Shown here: positions 55,355 to 64,000 of the stretch, in pieces | Numbering within the stretch: the first letter of the stretch is position 1 | Layout: each line of letters opens with the position of its first letter | Assembly: GCF_031143425.1 (NCBI RefSeq) | Contig: NC_090447.1 | Location: 849,405,760 to 849,469,759, forward strand | Direction of reading: 5' to 3' | From: Pleurodeles waltl | Taxonomy: Eukaryota > Chordata > Amphibia > Caudata > Salamandridae | Length of the DNA: 64,000 nucleotides | Position numbers and translations under genes: made by a program | Notes under the pieces: generated by a model | What the model was told of the DNA's origin: nothing | Databases searched by the model: none | Seen by the model: the letters and a program-made list of their open reading frames with translations, nothing else

Positions 55355-56921
55355 TTAAGGATGGTGTCCGAACTGAGAGCTTGCGGATCTGGCCTCCAAC
55401 TGTAAAAATACGGAAGCTGTGCATTCAGACGTGACGCAAACAGGTCTGTCGAAAAAAGGACCCCACAGAAGATTGAGAAATTGAAATACTCTGGGATGCA
55501 ACCTCCAGTCGCTGACATCCCGAAGATATTGGGAATTCCAATCTGCTCTCACGTTCATTTTGCCTGGAATATACTCTGCTGTGACAGATATCTGGTGAGC
55601 TAGACAGAAGTGACACAAATCCTTCGCAATTGAACGGGTTCACCCAAGTTTGTTTTTGTATCTGACAGCGGAAATGTTGTCCATTTTCAAGAGGATACAA
55701 CATTGTGCTTTGATTGGAGACAGAGTCTTCACGCAAAGGAGCCTGCTAGAAGTTCTACATAGTTGATGTGCATTTGAAGTTCCTCTGGGGACCACCGTCA
55801 CCCGTCTCCACATGTCGACATCTGGCTTCCTAGCCCCTTCTGTTGGCATCTGACTCTATGACAATCTCCAAGACAGAGGCAAAGATTGCTCTGCCTTTCC
55901 AGGTATCCATATGAGTCAACCCCCATTGAATTTCTGGCCGGGGTTCTTGTGATAAGATGGCTTGTTCCGAATAGGAAAAACCCCTGCGCAGATGCAAGAT
56001 CTTCATTCTCTGAAGGACTCGATAATGAAGGGGGCCCGGAAAAATGGCCTGAATATATGAGGCAAGGAGGCCCACCAATCGGGTAAGAACCCTCAAGGAA
56101 ATTGAAGGAACAGACAACACTCTCCTTAGTTCCTTCTTGGTGGCTAATATCTTGGTCAAAGGCAGTTTCAATTGCGCTGAAATTGAGTCTTTCTTTAATC
56201 CCAACAAATCTATCTGTTGGGATGGAATCAATTGGGATTTGTCCTTGTTTATGATAAACCCCAGATCCGGGAGCAGTTGAATTGCCCATGAAAAATAGAG
56301 AATAACCATACTCTTCTCCTGCGCCATGATTAGAATGTCGTCGAGGTAAATTATAAGACAAACACCTTTTTCTCTGAGCCATTGCACAACTGGGCGCATA
56401 ATCTTGGTGAAGCAGCAAGGAGCTGAGGACAGGCCGAAGGGAAGAGCTAAGAACTCGTAACACCTTGTTTTCCAGAAGAACTGAAGAAAATTTTGATGAG
56501 GTGCGAAAATGGGAATGGTCAGATAGGCGTCTTTGAGATCTAGACGTACCATTCAATCTCCTTCCAACAAAAGGTCTCGAAGGAGATGAATGCCCTCCAT
56601 TTTTAAATGTCGATAGACAATCCACGAGTTGAAGAGGCGAAGATTGAGCACTAACCGGGAACCCCCGCCCTTCTTTTGAACCAAAAAGATTGTGCTGATG
56701 AACCCCCTGGGGTGAGGGAGAGAAGGTACTATCGCTCCTTTCCGAAGCAAAGGTTCTATTTCCTGATCTATAAAGAAACTCTCTTTTTGGGAAAAATGGA
56801 GAGGAGGGGGAATGGAAGACTGTTCTGGGTTTGAGTAAAATTCCAGATGATAACTTTGAATGGTTTCTAACACCCAAACATCTTGTGTGATTAGAGAACA
56901 ATTGCGTACAAACAAACTCAC
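55355..56921 (-). pseudogene. DIRS reverse transcriptase / RNase H, broken
   Basis: The RT begins near 56921. It has LLRKGAIVPSLPHPRGFIST, then an in-frame TGA at 56553-56555, then MVRLDLKDAYLTIP, PFGLSSAPCCFTK and the active site IIYLDDILIM (near 56340). RNase H and downstream parts (IPGKMNVRADWNSQYLRDVS, near 55550) follow through at least two frame changes. The protein is not functional here. Confidence 0.85.
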
Positions 56922-56959
56922 TCTATCCCCCAGAATTACTTCCCCAGCAAGAAGAAGAG

Positions 56960-58243
56960 TTACCTGCTTGAGCAGGGCTTTGGTTGTACCGTCCTCCTCT
57001 TTGATGGACCTCTGGGGTTGCGACCTCTGTTTCCTCGTCCTCTTGCAGGATAGAATTTAGGACTAGTTTGGAAACCTGAGGAGCCTCTGATTCTGTAATA
57101 TGCTCTGGAAGCCTGGGGATTGTAACGGCCTGATGTTCGACCTCCAAAATATCCAGCCCTGCGAAAAAGGCCCCTATTGAATACCTTTTTGATAGAGGTT
57201 TGAGCTTTATCCAGGGCCGAGAAGGTGGCCGCATACTTGGCCAAATCTTTAACAAATCTATCCCCAAACAGAAGTCCATTCGCTGAAGGACCTGCATCTG
57301 GAGGTGCTAATTCTGCCAATTTTGGATCTATGCGAAGTAGGAGAGATTTCCTACGTTCTGTGGAAATGGAACAGTTGGCATTTCCTAATAGACATATGGC
57401 ATGCTGGGACCATTCCAACAGAATCTCAGGATCTATAATTTCTTGTTTCTCTTTAGCTTGAACAGCCAAGTCTAAAATCTTCGTAAGAGGTCCAGAAATA
57501 TCTAACAATTTATCCTGACAACCTCTCCAGTCTCTATCGATACCCTTCTTGGGGTCTTTAGCGTACTTTTTCAGAAAAGTCACCATATGCGGCTCAAGCT
57601 CCGGAGTTTCCGCCACCTTATCAGGTAGAGCTGGCCGAGGGCATTTGGACCGAAGAGTATTGCGAATGTCTTTTTCAAAACCTTTTCGCAGTCTAGACTG
57701 CACATAATCTGTCACTTCTTGACATGTCATCCATTCAGTGGATCTAGGATGTATAATAGCCTCAGGGTCAAATTGTAAACTTTTACCAGATGGTGGCATT
57801 ACGGGATCTTCGGCGTGATAAGCCTTGCGTTTGCGCTTACCCTTTGGTTTATCCTGTATCTGAGACACGTCCGAATCTGAAGAAACAGAGTCAGAAGAGT
57901 GCTGACTAGTCTGGATGGATGGAGTAGCGCGACATTTGAAAGCCCCATACTCATGATCATTCAGGACCATGTTAACGGTCTGGTTTATTAGGTCATTAGA
58001 TGACCGGCCAGGCTCATTAACATTGACCTCTACTAGGGTGGGGTTCCCCGAGCCTGCGCCAAAACGGCTAACACCAAAATTAAATATAGGTTGTGCAAAA
58101 GAACGTAATGCTTTCACCAAAGCTTTATTAACTGAGACCTGCAAGTGGAAGTCTAAAGCCTCCACAAGGCGCTCTTCCATGTGTTGGTCATAATGACCAG
58201 CATCATACTCCCCATACTGTTCATCATCCATATATTGGGCCAT
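56960..58243 (-). CDS. DIRS gag-like protein
   Basis: The frame is open from 58327, but the ATG at 58243 has the better context (ACCATGG) and gives about 427 residues. The N-terminus is acidic and Tyr-rich (MDDEQYGEYDAGHYDQHMEE), followed by helical parts, a basic KPKGKRKRKAYH segment, and a Gly/Arg-rich C-terminus (ARGRGNRGRNPRGPSKRR) suited to nucleic acid binding. Its position ahead of RT marks it as the DIRS gag. It is the only intact ORF of the element. Confidence 0.75.
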   Translation of the reverse strand: MAQYMDDEQYGEYDAGHYDQHMEERLVEALDFHLQVSVNKALVKALRSFAQPIFNFGVSRFGAGSGNPTLVEVNVNEPGRSSNDLINQTVNMVLNDHEYGAFKCRATPSIQTSQHSSDSVSSDSDVSQIQDKPKGKRKRKAYHAEDPVMPPSGKSLQFDPEAIIHPRSTEWMTCQEVTDYVQSRLRKGFEKDIRNTLRSKCPRPALPDKVAETPELEPHMVTFLKKYAKDPKKGIDRDWRGCQDKLLDISGPLTKILDLAVQAKEKQEIIDPEILLEWSQHAICLLGNANCSISTERRKSLLLRIDPKLAELAPPDAGPSANGLLFGDRFVKDLAKYAATFSALDKAQTSIKKVFNRGLFRRAGYFGGRTSGRYNPQASRAYYRIRGSSGFQTSPKFYPARGRGNRGRNPRGPSKRRTVQPKPCSSR

Positions 58244-58977
58244 GGTTACTCTGTGCACAATATTGTATGTTAGAGGTCCCAGCTGCACAGGTATCAGTAT
58301 AGGGGGGGAAAAACCCAAGTGCCTCACACAAAATTAGTTTTCAGACGGAATTTCCAGAGAAGGGAGGCACCAGAAACAAAGATTTTCCCTAGAGCCCTGC
58401 ACTATTGTATTATTAAAGCCCCTCCGGGTGTATTCCTGAAGGCAAGCCGTCAAAGGTTCTCATGTCGGCAGCACTAAGGGAAAAAAACGTCTTCACTCGC
58501 TGAAAATCTTGCTCGCACTTAGAAAAGACGTTTGTGCACATGCGCAAGTTCTGCGAGTGAAAGCGGACTGAAAAAGACGTGCCCTTTAGGCCTCCTCACC
58601 GGCGGGTCACAGCGCATTATCGTAGCGCACTAGCGCGTTATTCTGACTTATAAATAAACGTTGTCAAAACACTCTCAGAACAGATCAAAGCAATCGGTAT
58701 GAAGCACATGAAGGCACGAGGCCGCATTGAAAGTTACGAACAAGTTACGAACAGATCGTTTGGGAAATGAAGTACTTAGCTCTGTAAATGAAGCAGCAAA
58801 GAAAGAGGACGGACATAGTGGACTAGGACATATATATGGGAGGGTAAACCCTGATTGGGGGTGATGTTGAGGCTGTCGTCTCATGGGAAATGTAGTTCGA
58901 ATTTTTGTTGGCTGCTGTGTGTTTACAGTAAAAGAAAGAGAAGCATAATCAGAAGCCTCGGGTCCTGACATAGAATC

Positions 58978-59576
58978 CATTACCAGTGATATCCTCAGCG
59001 TTCTTTCCTTGAGTGGCATGGGGGGCAGAGCAGGGCAGTTGTACTTCCCAGAGGGGCAACTGGAATGTCGGGATGCCATCAAGGGAACCCAGTGTGTCAG
59101 GATTGTTAAGGATTTACGAGGAGGTCGCGGGAGGATCTCTAAGACGCACCCTCTATCTTGGCTTCATCAGCTACACCCTGGAAATTCCATTTTTTATTTC
59201 TAAAAGACAAAGCGATATGCTAGACTCCCACATATCACTTTGCGTTTTTTGCTTCTAATGCACACTTCCATTTTCTCAGTACATATATTGAGCCACCCAT
59301 TGTCCAAACTATATTCTGTTTGCTGTACTTGTGCTGCTCCCACAAATGAAGCTAAGGATACCAATTTATTTTGTAGCTGCCAGTTCCAGTTTTCTTCACA
59401 TTTTCAGCACGTTTAAGTTTTTGTTTACATTTTCAATTTCGTTTGCTCCTCTTTCATATATATATTATACGGTTTTACTAACAACACTACTTAAATTCAC
59501 CAGTTACAGTTTTCTCAAGTAATGATATTTTGTGCCCTAAAGTAACTATAACAGTTTTTTACAAATTTTAAAACAT
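58978..59576. other. no gene recognised
   Basis: The stretch between the DIRS and Harbinger elements holds only short ORFs; near 59500-59550 is one arm of the foldback repeat seen at 37.1 kb (AAAGTAACTATAAC). Confidence 0.45.
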
Positions 59577-60177
59577 TGGGGGTCATTACAACATTGGCGG
59601 TAAAAGCCGCTTACCGCCGTGCAGAAGACCGCCAATACACCGCAGCGACGGCGGAATTCCCCCACAGCTATTATGACCCACATCTTGGAATACGCCGAAA
59701 TTCAGACACCCACACAAGTCCGCCACACCAAAGGTCAGTGTTAAACTGGCGAAAACAAAACCTCCACCTCCACGCCAACAGAAACACGCCCATGCTATTA
59801 CGACCCACGAATCCACGCGGCAGTCTTTCAACCGCGGTATTCCACTGGCGGTACAGACCGCCGCGCTCAAAATACACACACATCTCCAAAACACCGCCAC
59901 ATTGGACAATTCAAAATACACACACCTGATACACATACAAACACCACTCCCACACACCCAATACAATATAAAACACACACCCACATCACCCACAGACCCC
60001 TACGACCTAAAATCTGAGACGAAGGCCAGAGAGATAGCACAGATCAGACAATCCCACCACACAGAGCCACACAACACGATCAACCACACGACTTCCACGC
60101 ACAAAACACCACACATCACCACACATCACCACACTCATCAACACATACACCACCCCACACATCACCCACACCACCCC

Positions 60178-61904
60178 ATGTCACGCCAAAGACACCCCCG
60201 CTTTTCCGAGGAGGAGCTCCGGGTCATGGTGGAGGAAATCCTAAGGGTAGAGCCACAGCTATTTGGCTCACAGGTGCAGCACACATCCATAGCCAGGAAG
60301 ATGGAGCTATGGCGCAGAATAGTGGACAGGGTCAACGCTGTGGGACAGCATCCAAGAAATCGGGAGGACATCAGGAAGAGGAAGAACGACCTACGGGGGA
60401 AGGTGCGTTCAGTGGTCTCCAGGCACAACATTGCGGTTCAGCGGACTGGCGGCGGACCCCCACCTCCTCCCCCACAACTAACAACACAGGATGAGCAAGT
60501 CTTGACCATCATGCATCCAGAGGGCCTCGGAGGAGTTGGTGGAGGAATGGACACTGGTAAGTCAATTCTTAACTTTCATATCCCCCACCCTACCTGCATG
60601 CTATCACACACCCCCACCCTCACCCCCTCCCCTATCACTCCAAATCTCCACTAATGTACGCATAACACAAACCACCCATACCAACACCAAGACCTGCATG
60701 ACACAACTAAGCATGGACACCCATCACTAAAGCATGCTCACTGCACATACCCAGAACACCCCCCCAACCATCAGCACACAAGCCCCCACACAGGAATGCT
60801 TGCACTGGGGTACACGGTGAGCCACCAATTGCACACCATGACACACACACGCAATAATCATGCCCTTATGCCCCTGCAGGAACACGAAGGACCGTCACCA
60901 CCCCGGAGGGTCCAGACAACTCCACTCCACCCACAGAAGAGGCCCACCGTGACGATAGCAGCTCTGCCCTACTGGATCCTGATGACCAGCCCGGACCATC
61001 GTGGGCCTCGGGACAGTCTGTTCCCCTTGCACAGGCACAGCCCAACACTGACCTTCCACCCTCTGGTAACACCAGCACAGCACCCACCCAGTGGGCCCAA
61101 ACCTCCGCACCCAGGACAGGTCAATCAGCGGTGTGTCCACCACTACAGAGAACCCAGGAAAACCCACCACCCCAACAACAACAGGGACCTGGGGGCAGTG
61201 GTAGTGGGCACACTGTCCAGGGGACGGAGGCACAGGAATACAGGGAAACTGGGAGGGCTGCTGTGCGACAGGGGGCGGACAGGCCAAGGGAACCCACTCT
61301 CCATGAGGCCCTCTCCTCCATCATGGGAGCATACCACCACTCCCAGGAGACGATGGCAACGGTCCTGGTCAAGTTTCAGGAGACCCAGCGCCTGTAGGAG
61401 GACCAGTATTTGGGGTTCAGGGAGGAGCTCAGGACCATCAGCTCCGCCTTGGGCACCATCGTAGGGGTGCTGAAGGACATACAGCAGACCTTGAGGGACA
61501 CCGTGGCACTCCAAGGGGCCCCTGACACTAGCCAGGAAGATGAACTGCCCACCACCTCCGCCGGCGTTAGTGGACAGGACGCCCCGCCACAGGACCACCA
61601 CACCAGCACCCCACCCCCTGCAGACGGACAACCACCACGCAAGCGGGCCGTGAGATCCAGGAACAGGACAGAGCAAGATGGCAAGACCCCGCCAGGAAAT
61701 GAGACCACCCTGATTGTCCTCCCACTGTCCCACTTTGTTACCCTGTCCATACTTAAACTGCCCCAGCTCCACTTCCTATGCCCAGATGGGCAGTGCACCT
61801 GTGAGACTAATAGACTGGACTCTGCCATGGACATTCCTCCACCATCACCCATCCTCATTTTACAACCCCCTCCCATTTCTGAGCACTTCAATAAACACCC
61901 TTGA
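60178..61904 (+). pseudogene. Harbinger Myb/SANT-like DNA-binding protein, spliced, one internal stop
   Basis: Exon 1 (60178-60556) encodes a Myb/SANT-type trihelix (RFSEEELRVMVEEILR ... ELWRRIVDRVNAVG ... RNREDIRKRKNDLRGKVR). It ends at a strong ACTG|GTAAGT donor. Exon 2 starts at 60880 after CCCCTGCAG, in phase, and encodes a Pro/Gln-rich linker followed by a helical region. TAG at 61395-61397 interrupts that frame, which then stays open to 61904 (RKRAVRSRNR basic patch near the end). Poly(A) signal AATAAA lies near 61889. In active elements this protein binds the transposon ends and brings the transposase into the nucleus. Confidence 0.75.
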
Positions 61905-61945
61905 ACCACAAAACAATCTGGAGTCAGTCTATGATTTGTTACAAT

Positions 61946-62877
61946 GTAGGCCCATATTTATACTTTTTGACGCTAAACTGCGCTAACGCAGTTTAGCGTC
62001 AAAAAATTTAGCGCCGTCTAACGCCATTCTGAAGCGCCATGCGGGCGCCGTATTTATGGAATGGCGTTAGCCGGCGCTAGCAGACCGGCGCTGCCTGGTG
62101 TGCGTGGAAAAAAACCACGTAGACCAGGCAGCGCCGGCGTAGGGGGAAAATGGCGTTAGGGCGTCTTAAAATGGGGCAAGTCAGGTTGAGGCAAAAAAAT
62201 CGCCTCAACCCGATTTGCGCCATTTTTTTCGACGCCCAGAAGCCATTTAAATGACTCCTGTCTTAGTAAAGACAGGAGTCATGCCCCCTTGCCCAATGGC
62301 CATGCCCAAGGGACTTATGTCCCCTGGGCATGGTCATTGAGCATAGTGGCATGTAGGGGGGCACAAATAAGGCCCCCCTATGCCACCAAAATTTTTTTTA
62401 AAAAATTAAAAATTATACTTACCTGAACTTACCTGAATGTCCCTGGGATGGGTCCCTCCATCCTTGGGTGTCCTCCTGGGGTGGGCAAGGGTGGCAGGGG
62501 GGGTCCCTGGGGGCAGGGGAGGGCACCTGTGGGCTCATTTTGAGCCCACAGGCCCCTTAACGCCTACCCTGACCCAGGCGTTAAAAAGTGGCGCAAATGC
62601 GGGGTTTTTTGACCCGACCACTCCCGGGCGTGATTTTTGCCCGGGAGTATAAATACGACGCATTTGCGTCGCCGTCATTTTTTTAGACGGGAACGCCTTC
62701 CTTGCATCTCATTAACGCAAGGAAGGCGTTCACGCAAAAAAATGACGCTATTTGCCCATACTTTGGCGCTAGACGCGTCTAACGCCAAAGTATAAATATG
62801 GCGTTAGTTTTGCGCCGAATTTGCGTCGAAAAAAACGACGCTAATTCGGCGCAAACGGAGTATAAATACGGGCCGTA
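61946..62877. mobile_element. 926-bp MITE nested in the Harbinger element
   Basis: Inverted termini GGCCC(A/G)TATTTATACT lie at 61949 and 62874, flanked by a 3-bp direct repeat GTA (61946-61948 and 62875-62877). Subterminal inverted repeats are long (TTTGACGCTAAACTGCGCTAACG near the left end; GGCGTTAGTTTTGCGCC near the right). No transposase is encoded. Confidence 0.85.
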
Positions 62878-63113
62878 ATATCTATGACAGTGTCAAAATG
62901 CGTTGTGAGATGTAAAGGCAACATACCAATGTCAGACATCAAAAGTCCATGAAGGATGCAAGTAGATGACACACGTTGGTAACCACACCTGTGAAACCGT
63001 AATGGAAAGAAACAACCCAATTACCAAATAATCCCAAAAAATTACACACAGGATAGAGGAAGACGTGTGATAGTGAATGTAATGTTAAAACTGAAAATGT
63101 TCTCACCTGTGTG

Positions 63114-64000
63114 TCACTGGAAATATTGCTGTATGACAGACTCCCTGTTGTCGTTGTCTTCTTCCTCAGCTTCCTCCTCATCACTGTCCACAGGCTCCAC
63201 AGGCTCCACAGCTGCCACAACACCGTCATCTGGACCATCCTCCTGCAGAAAAGGCACCTGGCGTCGCAAAGCCAAATTATGAAGCATCGAGCAGGCGATG
63301 ATGATGATCTGGCACACCTTCTTCGGTGAGTAGAATAGGGAACCACCTGTCATATGGAGGCACCTGAACCTGGCCTTAAGGAGGCCGAAGGTGCGTTCGA
63401 TCACCCTCCTAGTCCGCCCATGGGCCTCATTGTACCGTTCCTCTGCCCTGGTCCTGGGATTCCTCACTGGGGTCAATAGCCATGAAAGGTTGGGGTAACC
63501 AAAGTCCCCTAATAGCCACACACGGCGCCTCTGGAGTTGACCCATCATATCAGGGATGCTGCTATTCCGCAGGATGTAGGCGTCATGCACTGAGCCAGGG
63601 AACATAGCATTAACCTGGGAGATGTACTGGTCTGCCAAACAGACCATCTGTACATTCATTGAATGATAACTCTTCCTGTTCCTGTACACCTGTTCACTCC
63701 TGTGGGGGGGGACCAGAGCTACATGGGTCCCATCAATGGCACCTATGACGTTGGGGATATGTCCAAGGGCATAGAAGTCACCTTTAACTGTAGGCAAATC
63801 TTCCACCTCAGGGAAAATGATGTATCTCCTTACGTGTTTCAGCAGGGCAGACAACACTCTGGACAAGACGTTGGAAAACATATGCTGGGACATCCCTGAT
63901 GCCATGGCCACTGTTGTCTGAAAAGAGCCACTTGCAAGGAAATGGAGCACTGACAGCACCTGCACGTCAGGGGGGATTCCAGTGGGATGGCGGATTGGTG
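63114..64000 (-). CDS. Harbinger DDE transposase, 5' end beyond the window
   Basis: At least 295 residues are visible; the frame is open to the window edge, so the start is missing (the GTG at 63965 is not the true start). The DDE-type nuclease residues are in order: IGAIDGTHVAL (D), WLLGDFGYPNLSW (D), RRVIERTFGLLKARFRCL (E). HSMNVQMVCLAD and FPGSVHDAYILRNS between them are typical of the family. The C-terminus is acidic (DSDEEEAEEED). The enzyme would excise and insert the element at a 3-bp target. No stop is seen in the visible part. Confidence 0.93.
   Translation of the reverse strand, partial: PIRHPTGIPPDVQVLSVLHFLASGSFQTTVAMASGMSQHMFSNVLSRVLSALLKHVRRYIIFPEVEDLPTVKGDFYALGHIPNVIGAIDGTHVALVPPHRSEQVYRNRKSYHSMNVQMVCLADQYISQVNAMFPGSVHDAYILRNSSIPDMMGQLQRRRVWLLGDFGYPNLSWLLTPVRNPRTRAEERYNEAHGRTRRVIERTFGLLKARFRCLHMTGGSLFYSPKKVCQIIIIACSMLHNLALRRQVPFLQEDGPDDGVVAAVEPVEPVDSDEEEAEEEDNDNRESVIQQYFQ

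Larger units (their letters stand above)
53561..58977 (-). mobile_element. DIRS element with terminal inverted repeats and internal complementary region
   Basis: Inverted repeats lie at about 53624-53783 and 58790-58945 (both contain TTTACTGTAAACACACAGCA, in opposite orientation). Near the left end, 54057-54142 is complementary to both outer ends joined: one half to the left end (GAATTTTCAATTC), the other to the right end (CCTGACATAGAATC). That is the circular-junction design of DIRS elements. The minus strand encodes gag, RT/RNase H and tyrosine recombinase in that order. Pol and recombinase are broken. Confidence 0.88.
59577..64000. mobile_element. PIF/Harbinger DNA transposon, right end outside the window
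   Basis: The left end is rich in GGCGGT/ACCGCC inverted words (59577-59660). It encodes a Myb/SANT-like ORF rightward (60178-61904) and a DDE transposase leftward (from 63114 past the window edge), the convergent two-gene layout of Harbinger elements. A separate MITE is inserted between the genes. Confidence 0.85.

Noticed and set aside
59586..59993. Minus-strand ORF of 135 codons at the Harbinger left end
   Set aside because: It reads the Cys/Gly-rich antisense of the terminal CCA/CCG-rich region and has no conserved pattern.

Overview
The window looks like a stretch of a very large, transposon-packed vertebrate genome, most likely a tailed amphibian (newt or salamander). This is an inference from the mix of elements: several DIRS-type tyrosine-recombinase retrotransposons, a Harbinger transposon with a nested MITE, an L1/Tx1-like LINE, L2-like LINE debris and a gag-only LTR element. 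I recognise no host protein-coding gene, rRNA or bona fide tRNA gene.

The centrepiece is a complete endogenous adintovirus/Maverick (Polinton) at 1479-20513. It has 173-bp terminal inverted repeats (six differences by eye) and a 6-bp target duplication ACTGTT on both sides. Its rightward half carries a spliced early gene, a small protein with a faint Bcl-2-like signature, a retrovirus-type integrase with a chromodomain, the penton, a basic core/membrane-active protein, the hexon-like major capsid protein and an adenain-type protease. Its leftward half carries a four-exon regulatory gene with an E1A-like CtBP motif (PLDLS), protein-primed DNA polymerase B, the packaging ATPase and two conserved small Maverick virion-type proteins. 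Poly(A) signals for the two convergent blocks meet near 8.0-8.2 kb. The major capsid gene has two frameshifts and a stop, and the polymerase has one frameshift, so this copy is dead as a virus although its other ORFs are open. Between the polymerase side and the right TIR lies about 4 kb of structured non-coding DNA: a belt of hairpins (about 16.99-18.12 kb, including five 109-bp double-hairpin units), nine 85-bp repeats, and six 116-bp repeats upstream of a TATA box.

From 20.5 to 26.4 kb there is a tRNA-like SINE head, palindromic repeats, a DIRS element (RT/RNase H plus tyrosine recombinase, plus strand) and an old antisense LTR. From 27.2 to 34.5 kb a very young LTR element (2125-bp LTRs, 5-bp TSD GCCAG, one 859-codon gag-like ORF, no pol) sits inside a broken LINE whose halves lie at about 26.65-27.24 and 34.49-35.29 kb. 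From 36 to 47.5 kb there are hairpin MITEs, AT-rich DNA, a decayed DIRS copy with inverted repeats, a palindromic repeat and L2-like LINE remains. From 47.5 to 53.5 kb is a decayed minus-strand L1/Tx1-like LINE, followed at 53.56-58.98 kb by a DIRS element that still shows terminal inverted repeats and the internal complementary region. The window ends in a Harbinger element (from about 59.58 kb) with a spliced Myb/SANT ORF, a nested 926-bp MITE and a transposase that runs off the right edge.
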